From the NCBI RefSeq assembly GCF_007860105.1, contig NZ_SJPU01000002.1, positions 1,601,739 to 1,665,738 of the forward strand: a stretch of 64,000 nt of DNA, given 5' to 3'. Of this stretch, positions 1-8,194 are shown piece by piece. The notes beneath the pieces are model-generated. The model was not told the DNA's origin, did no database searches, and was given only the letters and a program-made list of their open reading frames with translations. The translations under genes and the position numbers were made by a program. Every line of letters starts with the position of its first letter. Within the stretch, counting starts at the first letter, position 1. The DNA comes from Allorhodopirellula heiligendammensis. GTDB lineage: Bacteria > Planctomycetota > Planctomycetia > Pirellulales > Pirellulaceae.

Positions 1-6
1 TGACAG

Positions 7-972
7 CTATCGACGAATGGCTATTTGGATCTTGTTTCGTGTTTCATCGAGTGTGTGTGTTTCGGATTCCGAGGTTTCTCTTGGCAATTGTAAGCGTGAC
101 GCTCGGGATATCGTCCAGTACCCAAAAATCGCTAGAGGTACGCCACCGTTGGCCGCCCGAAGCAACGTTTCGGGCCAAGCGCCGAAGCCGTAGGCAGTCA
201 TTCTACTCACAGCTGCGATGATCCCCCACACCGCCATGTAAAGTGCCACCGAGCGCCAGCGAGTGGGGATCAATAGCAACGCGACAACAAGGTCAATCAC
301 ACCGACGACCACAAGGATTGTCTCGGCCGTCGTCTGACTCATGCTCATATGAGTCCACTGAAGATCTGAAAGCAGTATTAAATCAGTGAACGGACCATAC
401 CGTTCGACCGCTTTGTAGCCATGGGCCGCAAACGTCGCCGACGCCGCGATCATCAATAGCAGAACCGCCAACGGTGTTCCTCCGGAGCGTCCGCCTTTGA
501 CCAATGGGGAAGCGGCCGGGCGACCAGATAAAATAATCAGTGTCACGGGTGCGATGTAGCGAACGGCGTCCTCCGCCAATGTGAGTTCTGCCCACAGGGT
601 TGCTCGCATCATGTGGGCGACTGCCATCACCAACAACCAACAGGCAATCCATCCTGCCGCGATGCGGTCAAGCCATGTCAATGCGGTCGGCAGCCCTGTG
701 TCACCGAACCTGCGGTGCTTGAGCCAACCGATCAGACATAGCAGACCACCAGCGACAAGCGTCAACCACGTTCCTGCGTTGTCCATCGTTTGAGCGAGTG
801 GCTCGGGCCAACCCCAGTCGAACAGGAGCCACTCAAAAACATGGCTCTCCCATTCGTTTTTTGAAAACAGGTATCGCCCGCTGAGCCCAATGCTCTGGAT
901 GGCGATCACGATTCTCAGGCAACCATCGAGCCACGCTGAGGACAATAATTGACGGTTTCCTTTCAGTGTCAT
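7..972 (-). CDS. Integral membrane protein of unknown function (321 aa)
   Basis: Unrecognised polytopic membrane protein. Hydrophobic stretches are visible at about residues 20-32, 68-84, 103-122, 138-150, 168-185, 217-235 and 241-258, giving about six or seven membrane segments. A short Gly/Arg loop lies at about 151-166 and the C-terminus (about 290-321) is charged and probably cytoplasmic. The start ATG overlaps the stop of the upstream DUF1501 gene in an ATGA arrangement, so the two are probably translationally coupled. It is the third gene of a PSCyt/DUF1549/DUF1553 - DUF1501 - membrane protein operon. A DoxX-like or other small electron-transport membrane protein is conceivable from the context, but I see no diagnostic motif. 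The gene call is firm; the function is unknown. Confidence 0.8.
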   Translation of the reverse strand: MTLKGNRQLLSSAWLDGCLRIVIAIQSIGLSGRYLFSKNEWESHVFEWLLFDWGWPEPLAQTMDNAGTWLTLVAGGLLCLIGWLKHRRFGDTGLPTALTWLDRIAAGWIACWLLVMAVAHMMRATLWAELTLAEDAVRYIAPVTLIILSGRPAASPLVKGGRSGGTPLAVLLLMIAASATFAAHGYKAVERYGPFTDLILLSDLQWTHMSMSQTTAETILVVVGVIDLVVALLLIPTRWRSVALYMAVWGIIAAVSRMTAYGFGAWPETLLRAANGGVPLAIFGYWTISRASRLQLPRETSESETHTLDETRNKIQIAIRR

Positions 973-2393
973 CCGGTGACCAATTCGTTCATGACTCGTG
1001 CCTCTTCGACGCCTGTCAAGCGAAAGTCGAGGCCCTGGGAGGGGTACGTGAATCGCTCGTGATCGATGCCCATCTGATGCATCACCGTGGCGTGCATGTC
1101 ACGAACATGGACGGGATTTTCGGCGACATTATAGCTGAATTCATCAGTGCTGCCGAAGGTCGTCCCCGCCCGCACGCCACCACCTGCCATCCACATTGTG
1201 AAGCAACGTGGATGGTGATCTCGCCCACCCTCGGGGCTGTCCCACTGCCCTTGCCCAGCGACACTGCGACCGAACTCGCCACCCCAGATGACCAACGTGT
1301 CCTCGAGAAGGCCCCGTTGCTTCAAGTCGGTCACCAATGCGGCACTGGCTTGATCGGTATCACGGCATCTCGCCGTGCACCAACTCTTCAGACGACTATG
1401 ATGATCCCAGTCAGGGTGGAACAACTGGATGAACCGCACACCTCGCTCGGCCAACCGTCGCGCCAAGACGCAGTTCGCTGCGTAACTACCACCGCGGCGT
1501 GAGTCGGGGCCATAGAGCTTGAACGTCGACTCGGGTTCGTCACTTACATCGGTGAGTTCCGGGACACTGGTTTGCATCCGAAACGCCATCTCGTACTGCT
1601 TGATTCGTGTCTCCACTTCCGGATCGTTTACCTCGGCGTGTCGAATCTCATTCATCTCCCGCAGACCATCGAGCATCGAGCGACGTAGGTCACGCGGCAT
1701 TCCAGGGGGATCGTTCAGATACAGCACCGGTTCGGCAGCACTTCGCAGCTTTACGCCCTGGTAAACCGAGGGCAGAAAGCCACTGCCCCAGTAATGGTCG
1801 TACAACGGCTGGTCACTGCCCCGGCTCATCTTTGAGAGTAGCACGATGTAGTCAGGCAGATCCTTGTTCTCGCTGCCCAGTCCATAGCTGAACCAACTCC
1901 CCATGCTGGGCCGCCCCGCCAAATGATGGCCCGTCAAGAACTTGGTCATGGCGGGAGCATGGTTGATCTGATCGGTCACCATCGATTTAACGAAACAGAG
2001 ATCGTCGGCGACTTTGGCGGTATGTGGCAGCCAATTGCTGACCGTCGCACCGGATTCACCGTGTTGTCGAAATTTGGAATGCGCGGGCATGACCAATTGT
2101 GGCTTGCCACGCGTCATCCCCGTCAACCGCTGACCACCTCGCACACTCTCCGGCAATGGTTTGCCAGCCATGTCGAGCAGCCCCGGCTTGTCGTCGAACA
2201 GTTCAAGCTGCGACGGACCGCCGGACTGTGTTAAGAAAATAATGCGTTTTGCACGGGCCGCAAAATGCGGCAGCTCTGGCGGTGAAATGGCCGTCGCTGA
2301 AGCAGATTGTTGATCGAGGCAATTCAACGCCATCGCCCCCAAGCCGATGCCAGCACCCTGACCGAGAAAGTAACGACGAGTCGTTTCATTCAT
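969..2393 (-). CDS. DUF1501 family exported protein (474 aa)
   Basis: DUF1501 proteins are a planctomycete-abundant family related to alkaline phosphatase/sulfatase-fold hydrolases; no substrate is established. The N-terminus carries a twin-arginine-like signal (RRYFLGQGAG at residues 6-15, then a hydrophobic stretch and an Ala-rich cleavage region near residue 32), so Tat export is likely. Family landmarks visible are IIFLTQSGGPSQLELFD (about 50-66), HAPAMTKFLTG, GSWFSYGLGSEN, FLPSVYQG, and near the C-terminus VIWGGEFGRS, HHPRCFTMWMAGGGV and DMHATVMHQMGIDHERF, where conserved His/Asp residues probably bind metal. Its start overlaps the upstream PSCyt/DUF1549/DUF1553 gene by 8 bp, which fixes the operon. 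Pairs of these two families are typical of planctomycetes, and the products are thought to act together outside the cytoplasmic membrane. Confidence 0.93.
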   Translation of the reverse strand: MNETTRRYFLGQGAGIGLGAMALNCLDQQSASATAISPPELPHFAARAKRIIFLTQSGGPSQLELFDDKPGLLDMAGKPLPESVRGGQRLTGMTRGKPQLVMPAHSKFRQHGESGATVSNWLPHTAKVADDLCFVKSMVTDQINHAPAMTKFLTGHHLAGRPSMGSWFSYGLGSENKDLPDYIVLLSKMSRGSDQPLYDHYWGSGFLPSVYQGVKLRSAAEPVLYLNDPPGMPRDLRRSMLDGLREMNEIRHAEVNDPEVETRIKQYEMAFRMQTSVPELTDVSDEPESTFKLYGPDSRRGGSYAANCVLARRLAERGVRFIQLFHPDWDHHSRLKSWCTARCRDTDQASAALVTDLKQRGLLEDTLVIWGGEFGRSVAGQGQWDSPEGGRDHHPRCFTMWMAGGGVRAGTTFGSTDEFSYNVAENPVHVRDMHATVMHQMGIDHERFTYPSQGLDFRLTGVEEARVMNELVTG

Positions 2394-5300
2394 GTGTCAT
2401 GCTCTCATCTAAATTAAAAATCATACTGGCGACCATCATTGTCGCCGCTAGGTCGATTGCATCTTCCTGGGAAGCGGTCGGTTGCTGGCCAACGGTTGTT
2501 AGCGAGATCGCTTGATGGGGATGTTTTGCGTAGTATCGACGCGCCGATTCATATTGATTGCGCAGCACTGTCAATTCGCTTTCGCTCGGCGGTCGACTCA
2601 GGATTGCTGTCATCAAACTCGTTAGTCTCGCTTTCCGCGGCCGCACTCGCACGGCAGAATCACTGATCGCGCGAGCGGCCTCGAGCGATGTCGAGTCGTT
2701 CATCAGTGTCAACGCGTGCAATGGGGTGTTGGTGCGTCGGACGTCGACCTCGCAGGTTCGCCGCATAGCGTTGTCGAATAGGAACGTTGGTGCACTCGTT
2801 CGCCTCCAAAATGCGTACACGGTGCGCCGGTACTGGGCCGGCCCAATGCTCGGTTGATAGGAAAATCGGCCCATAAACTGATCCTTCCACACACCCGGCG
2901 GTTGATAAGGAAACACGGGCGGTCCGCCGATAGTGTCATTGAGCAATCCGCTCGTTTTCAACAACGAGTCGCGAATCATCCAGCTCGGCAATCGGAATCT
3001 CGCACCGCGAGCGAGCCAGCGATTGTCGGGATCGGCCAGCAACAACTCGTCGCTGACGCGGCTGTCCTGTCGGTAGGTTTCACTGTTGACGATTTGGCGG
3101 ATCAGTTGCTTGACATCCCATCCGCTCTCCATGAACTCGACCGCCAAGAAGTCCAATAATTGCGGATGTGTCGGCGATTCACCCTGCAGTCCAAAGTCCG
3201 CCGGGGTTCGCACCAATCCCGCTCCGAATAACAATTGCCAGATCTGATTGACGATGACGCGGGCCGTCAGCGGGTTGTCGCGGTCGACGATCCATTGGGC
3301 GAGTTCCAAGCGACTGGGGACCTGTTCGGCTGGTCGCGGCAAGACCGCCGGTAGTACAGCGGGGAAGACTTGGTCGCCGGGCGCATCCCAGACACCACGC
3401 AGCAACACATGCGTCTGCCTCGGAGCCTCTCGTTGCTTCAGCACCGTGACTTTCAGTTTTCCAGCTGCCGATATGGCTTGTTTTCGTTGCGACCGCGCAA
3501 ATTGATCTCGTTGTACGGCGGATTGGTACGGCGGATAATCCTCCAGCCAATCTTGCCGCAAAGCGTCGACCAATCCGTCGTCGATGTCGCTCGGGAGGAA
3601 TGGCTGGGTGGGATCGTCCGCGTGTCCGGAAATGGCGTCGGCCAAACGCTGCATGGGCATTTTTTTGATCGACCGGACCGCGCTGCCTCGTTGGTCGGTC
3701 AGGCTCAATCGAAACCGCCCGATCAACTCATGCGGCGCCAAGGATCGCTGCATCAGAACAATGTCGAGTCGCTGTTCGTCAGCGAGCGTGAGTGGCTCGG
3801 CGAGTTCAAACACAGCCGTATGTGTCGATACGACATCTTTCGTTCGTGTCGTCCAACCTGTGCGTGGATCGTCATCGAGCGTGCCTGAAACCTTGCCGTA
3901 CTTGGAGTCCTCTCCTACCCCGTCCACACTGGCGATAGCACGCACGAAAGGTACGTCAATGACCTCCGTCGTCTGTCCACTACGGACCTGCAGCTTAACG
4001 TTGGTCAGTACAAACTCACCACTGGCGGCATGTGAGTATTTTCCATCGGTATGAGTATCATCAGCAAAGACTTCCAGTTTCACACCGGTCACGCGGTCGA
4101 GCGTTGTCTTACCGACTGTGATTTGAAAATCGTCTTGGACAGGAGGTTCGTTGCCTGAGCGAATGATCTGATCTGATTCCAGTTCGAGCGGAGTGCCCTC
4201 GATCGATGATAACTTCGCAGGTTCGACGTGATGCCAGGGCACAAATCCATCTGATGCCCGGTCAATTAGGCTCTGCAGCTCGTCTCGGAATTCGTTTTCC
4301 GCTGCCGCTGCGACATCGGCAACCGACTGCGACGTTTGCTTCACTAACCGCTCGGCTTCCTCGACCGCTGACTGTGCCTTGTCCGACTGGTATTCTAGGA
4401 ACGGCCCTGCATTGCCTCCCGCCTGACCATCTTCGTCGATGCTGTCGAAGTACGCCGTCATGCTGTAGTAGTCATGCTGCGAAATAGGATCAAACTTATG
4501 ATCGTGGCACTGGGTGCAACCGAGCGTGAGTCCCAGCCAGAGTGTGCCGGCCGTATTCGTTCGGTCTAACACATAGTCCACGCGTGATTCTGCCGGATCG
4601 CGACCGCCTTCTCCGTTATGCATGTGGTTGCGATGAAAGCATGTGGCCAACCGTGTTTCATCAGTCGCGTCAGGCAGTAGATCGCCCGCAAATTGTTGGA
4701 TCGTGAACTCATCAAATGGCATGTTGTGATTGAACGCGTCGATCACCCAGTCTCGCCACGGCCAGTTCGCGCGAGTGGCATCCTGCTGGAAACCATCGGT
4801 ATCGGCATAGCGAGCCCCGTCGAGCCACCACATCGCCATCCGTTCGCCAAAGTGCGGCGACAGCAGCGACTGATCGATCAGTTGATTCCAATCCGCTTCA
4901 CTGGGGGCGTCACCCAACGCCGCGATTTGTTCCGAGGAAGGGGGCAAGCCGGTCAAATCGAATGATAGCCGCCTGGCGAGTGTGGGAACCGACGCTCGGG
5001 GCGCGAGATCGAGCTGCAGGTCCTCAGGAACGGCTCCCGACTGGGTGAGCTGAGCCATCCGCCAGCGAACGAAGTGATCGATGGGGAGCGTCCCGTCGTC
5101 GGGGACGTGAGCTTGTACAGGCGGTTCAAACGACCAGTGTTTGCCCCATGTCGCGCCCTGATCAATCCAGTCTCGCAGCGTTTGTACTTGGGCAGTCGTA
5201 AGTGGCTTCTTATGGGAGTCCTCCGGCGGCATTCGTATGTCCGGGTCACTCTCAATCGCACGGGCAATCAACTCACTGGCGTCCGCCTCGCCAGGCACAA

Positions 5301-5568
5301 TCGCGGCATAGCCGCCAAGATCCTCGGTAGCACCCTCACGCACGTCCAACCGCAATCCAGCTTCGCGTGAACTCTCGTCGAACCCATGACAGGCGAAGCA
5401 GTTGTCGGACAAGATCGGTCGGACGTCGCGATTGAAATCAATCGGCTCATCCGCAGGGGCCACGGTGCCATTGATAAAAGACGTCAAGAACCAAAATCCC
5501 ATCGGGACCGCGGTTCGCACCGCTGTCATGGAGAGATATTGTCGCCAGCGATAAAACAAATCGAGCAT
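2386..5568 (-). CDS. PSCyt1/DUF1549/DUF1553 cytochrome-like exported protein (1060 aa)
   Basis: Large planctomycete-specific multi-domain protein. In order: an N-terminal hydrophobic signal/anchor (about 15-38); a planctomycete cytochrome C-type domain (about 44-145) with heme-binding CFACHG (C57, C60, H61) and distal IRMPP around 111-115; a DUF1549 (PSCyt2) domain (about 160-380) with motifs LARRLSFDLTGLPP, WWLDGARYADTDGF and a second CTQCHDHK motif (C351, C354, H355); a middle region with a short coiled coil at about 390-430; and a DUF1553 (PSD1) domain (about 745-1010) containing [13 protein letters not shown] and RRTNTPLHALTLMND. Two CxxCH motifs suggest covalent heme and electron transfer in the periplasm. 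The partner is the DUF1501 gene that overlaps its 3' end. An internal ATG at codon 14 is an alternative start. The substrate is unknown. Confidence 0.93.
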   Translation of the reverse strand: MLDLFYRWRQYLSMTAVRTAVPMGFWFLTSFINGTVAPADEPIDFNRDVRPILSDNCFACHGFDESSREAGLRLDVREGATEDLGGYAAIVPGEADASELIARAIESDPDIRMPPEDSHKKPLTTAQVQTLRDWIDQGATWGKHWSFEPPVQAHVPDDGTLPIDHFVRWRMAQLTQSGAVPEDLQLDLAPRASVPTLARRLSFDLTGLPPSSEQIAALGDAPSEADWNQLIDQSLLSPHFGERMAMWWLDGARYADTDGFQQDATRANWPWRDWVIDAFNHNMPFDEFTIQQFAGDLLPDATDETRLATCFHRNHMHNGEGGRDPAESRVDYVLDRTNTAGTLWLGLTLGCTQCHDHKFDPISQHDYYSMTAYFDSIDEDGQAGGNAGPFLEYQSDKAQSAVEEAERLVKQTSQSVADVAAAAENEFRDELQSLIDRASDGFVPWHHVEPAKLSSIEGTPLELESDQIIRSGNEPPVQDDFQITVGKTTLDRVTGVKLEVFADDTHTDGKYSHAASGEFVLTNVKLQVRSGQTTEVIDVPFVRAIASVDGVGEDSKYGKVSGTLDDDPRTGWTTRTKDVVSTHTAVFELAEPLTLADEQRLDIVLMQRSLAPHELIGRFRLSLTDQRGSAVRSIKKMPMQRLADAISGHADDPTQPFLPSDIDDGLVDALRQDWLEDYPPYQSAVQRDQFARSQRKQAISAAGKLKVTVLKQREAPRQTHVLLRGVWDAPGDQVFPAVLPAVLPRPAEQVPSRLELAQWIVDRDNPLTARVIVNQIWQLLFGAGLVRTPADFGLQGESPTHPQLLDFLAVEFMESGWDVKQLIRQIVNSETYRQDSRVSDELLLADPDNRWLARGARFRLPSWMIRDSLLKTSGLLNDTIGGPPVFPYQPPGVWKDQFMGRFSYQPSIGPAQYRRTVYAFWRRTSAPTFLFDNAMRRTCEVDVRRTNTPLHALTLMNDSTSLEAARAISDSAVRVRPRKARLTSLMTAILSRPPSESELTVLRNQYESARRYYAKHPHQAISLTTVGQQPTASQEDAIDLAATMMVASMIFNLDESMTHE

Positions 5569-5762
5569 TCAAGTCTGTGGCGGGAAGAAGATTGGTAACG
5601 CGAGCATGCGAGTTCTACCAATCGCGTTGTGGTACTTTTGCAAATCGCAATGCTCATCGGCATCACAGTTGCAAAACCGGGCTTCCATTGTAACACAGCC
5701 AGGGCCCGAGATCAGCTCGTCAAACGTGCATCCCGCCATGACGGGGAGCCGATATGCTCATC

Positions 5763-6321
5763 TCAGAATTTCCAAGTAATCCCGAAGAGAGCCATGTCAA
5801 TCCTCGGTTTTACGCCATAGGGTACGTCATACAGGATTTGCGCGTCGCTAAATTCTTCATGTCGATATTCAGCACGAACAAGCAGGCTGTTGGTCAATGC
5901 GCGTTCGATGCCTCCACCGACGGCGAAACCATCCAGAACTTCTTCGCCTGCATATGTTTGGCCAGTATTAATCTGATGTGTGAAGCCTTTGAATTCAGTG
6001 ACCGCGTATCCCGCGGTGGCGAAGAACAGGGTTCGGTCAACTGCATATCCAAGACGACCACGAAACGACGCATTCCAGTCGGAGTGGCTGTTGCAATTGT
6101 ATGCTCGGTTGCTACAGGGAAGGGTGCGTGAAAGGTCGGTTAGATAGAAGTCGCTTTCGACGCCAAACACCCAACGCGAAATTTGAAAGTTTTTGCCGAG
6201 GTATCCACCGCCTACGAAGCCGTCTGATTCAGGTTGGACATGAGACGTTGGCCGAACTGCAATCGAGCAATGATCCGCAGAGCAATCGCAGCAGGGGCAT
6301 GAGCAGTTTTTGTATTCTCAA
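5763..6321 (-). pseudogene. Outer-membrane beta-barrel (porin-like) gene broken by a frameshift
   Basis: The 3' part encodes alternating beta-barrel strands, e.g. GFVGGGYLGKNFQISRWV, RGRLGYAVDRTLFFATAGYA, GGGIERALTNSLLVRAEYR, and ends in GITWKF; a C-terminal Phe is typical of BAM substrates. It resembles Omp25/OmpA-like barrel proteins. The barrel frame stays open upstream of the GTG at 6168-6170 as far as a stop at 6318-6320, but has no usable start there. One frame over, a TTG at 6319-6321 preceded by AGAAGGA at about 8 nt spacing begins a typical signal peptide (LRIQKLLMPLLRLLCGSLL). That frame stops at 6229-6231. Joining the signal peptide and barrel needs a single frameshift between about 6229 and 6290. 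Either the gene is dead, or the assembly has an indel here. Confidence 0.7.
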
Positions 6322-6588
6322 TTTTGCTATCCTTCTATGGGCCAGATTCCGAGGGTCGCCAACTACGTGACCACTGCGGTGTTGTGTCCTGGCAATACAA
6401 GAAAGATATCGTTTTTTGAAGCAGTTTCACGTGCGCGATACTGTAGGAAAAAAAGTCGCTCGCTCGACGCCACCCTTTCTATCCGCAGACACGGAGTGCG
6501 CGGAACGCGATGTTCGCTACAACTCTCACGAATTACCAAAGTTGTCATGGGCGGGGGCATCGTTGTCCCGTCGCAGAAAGGTTGGCTC

Positions 6589-6610
6589 GCTCGGGACGCG
6601 GGTCCCGAGC
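6589..6610. repeat. Palindromic hairpin after DUF1501 gene (REP-like or weak terminator)
   Basis: An 8-bp perfect stem, GCTCGGGA / TCCCGAGC (6589-6596 with 6603-6610), and a 6-nt loop lie 12 nt beyond the stop of the DUF1501 gene ending at 6623. No clear U-run follows on either strand, so it is either a weak terminator or a REP-type palindrome. It shares a GACNCGNGTCC-like core with the hairpin after pgk. The rest of 6322-6622 holds nothing I recognise. Confidence 0.45.
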
Positions 6611-6622
6611 TACGGATCCTGC

Positions 6623-8071
6623 TTAACTCAGTAACTCCTTCACAACCTCGCCGTGGACATCGGTTAGCCGATAGTCGCGGCCTTGGAAGCGATAGGTCAA
6701 TCGTTCATGGTCGAGGCCGAGTTGATGGAGGATCGTCGCTTGGAGATCATGGACATGCATCGGTTTCTCCGCGACGGAAAAACCCAGTTCATCCGACGCA
6801 CCATATTCGTACCCGGCCTTCACGCCGCCGCCTGCCATCCAAATAGTAAAGGCGTCGGGATAGTGGTCGCGGCCGAGAACAGTGCTGCCCGCCGTGCGAC
6901 CTTCGCGAAACGGTGTCCGGCCGAATTCACCCGCCCATACGATCAAGGTCTCATCAAGTAGTCCGCGTTGTTTCAAATCTCGAATCAGGGCGGCGATCGG
7001 TTTGTCCATCGTCGCGCACTTACGCGTCAGCCCATCGGTAATGCCCTCGTTGGGGTTGGTGCCGTGAAAGTCCCAACCCCAATCGAACAACTGGACAAAA
7101 CGCACGCCCGATTCCACCAACCGCCGCGCCAGCAAACAATTGTTAGCCAAGCTAGATCCACCGGGGGTTGCTCCGTAATCGTCGAGTGTCTGTTGCGACT
7201 CTTGCGAGATGTCCATTACCTCGGGGACTGCCGCCTGCATGCGAAATGCCAGTTCGTACTGGGCGATCCGTGTCAGCGTTTCGGGATGGCCCATCTCAGC
7301 GGCTTGCATTTGATTGAGGTCCCGCAACGCATCGAGGCTCTTGCGTCGCAGGTCGCGATGGATGCCAGGTGGATCGGACGAGTACAATACGGGATCACCC
7401 TTGGATCGGCATTGCACACCCTGGTACACCGACGGCAGAAACCCACTGCCAAACGAATTACTGCCACCGTTAGGTTGTACGCCGCTCGAGATCAACGCTA
7501 CGAAACCGGGTAGGTTGTCATTCTCGCTACCCAGCCCGTAGGTCACCCACGATCCGATCGATGGGCGGCCCGAGCGTGGTGATCCCGTGAGCACAAACAG
7601 TTCCGCCGGAGCATGATTGAATTGGTCGGTGTACATCGAGTGGACGACGCACAGTTCATCGGCGACGTCGTGGAAATGCGGAATCGCATCGGACATCCAC
7701 ATACCAGCCTCTCCGACTTGCGACCACTTCCGTGGCGACCCCATTAACTTCGGCACGCCGGACGTGAACGCAAATTCTCGCCCCGCGAGAAATGCGTCGG
7801 GCACGTCTTGTCCATCACGAGCGACTAGCTCCGGCTTGCGATCGAACAGGTCGAGGTTGGGAGGTGAACCCGTCATATGCAGATAGATCACTCGCTTTGC
7901 TTTGGCGGGGAAATGTGTAGGCTGCACGGCGAGTGGATCTTCTGCGGTCCGGGCCGCAGCAGTTTCACCAGCGAGCAAGCTCGATAACGCAATTCCGCCC
8001 AAACCCGCTGTGGATTGTTGCAAGAAGTGGCGGCGGGTACGCAGTTGAAGTTGTTCGATTTGGGGGTCCAT
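6623..8071 (-). CDS. DUF1501 family exported protein, second copy (482 aa)
   Basis: Second DUF1501 protein of the window, with a Tat-like leader: TRRHFLQQSTAGLGGIALSS at about residues 12-31, then Ala-rich cleavage near 40. Landmarks parallel those of the first copy: VIYLHMTGSPPNLDLFD (about 61-77), FNHAPAELFVLTGSPRSGRP, GSWVTYGLGSENDNLPG, GSGFLPSVYQGV, LIVWAGEFGRTPF, and DLQATILHQLGLDHERLTY near the C-terminus. The conserved His/Asp positions of the sulfatase/phosphatase-like fold are kept. It lies 123 bp downstream of the PSCyt/DUF1549/DUF1553 gene on the same strand and is presumably co-transcribed. The protein is diverged along its whole length from the copy at 969-2393, so the two loci are old paralogues and not a recent duplication. 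The substrate is unknown. Confidence 0.93.
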   Translation of the reverse strand: MDPQIEQLQLRTRRHFLQQSTAGLGGIALSSLLAGETAAARTAEDPLAVQPTHFPAKAKRVIYLHMTGSPPNLDLFDRKPELVARDGQDVPDAFLAGREFAFTSGVPKLMGSPRKWSQVGEAGMWMSDAIPHFHDVADELCVVHSMYTDQFNHAPAELFVLTGSPRSGRPSIGSWVTYGLGSENDNLPGFVALISSGVQPNGGSNSFGSGFLPSVYQGVQCRSKGDPVLYSSDPPGIHRDLRRKSLDALRDLNQMQAAEMGHPETLTRIAQYELAFRMQAAVPEVMDISQESQQTLDDYGATPGGSSLANNCLLARRLVESGVRFVQLFDWGWDFHGTNPNEGITDGLTRKCATMDKPIAALIRDLKQRGLLDETLIVWAGEFGRTPFREGRTAGSTVLGRDHYPDAFTIWMAGGGVKAGYEYGASDELGFSVAEKPMHVHDLQATILHQLGLDHERLTYRFQGRDYRLTDVHGEVVKELLS

Positions 8072-8194
8072 GGTCGCTTCCCTTGTTAGATCAATTTCGA
8101 GGAGCAGGGGGACAAAAAGTGGCAGCTGGCCGCTGATCGCTCCGTGTTCAGAGCAACGGTTCGCGGAGCGATCGACGATATGGTTTCGCGTCTC

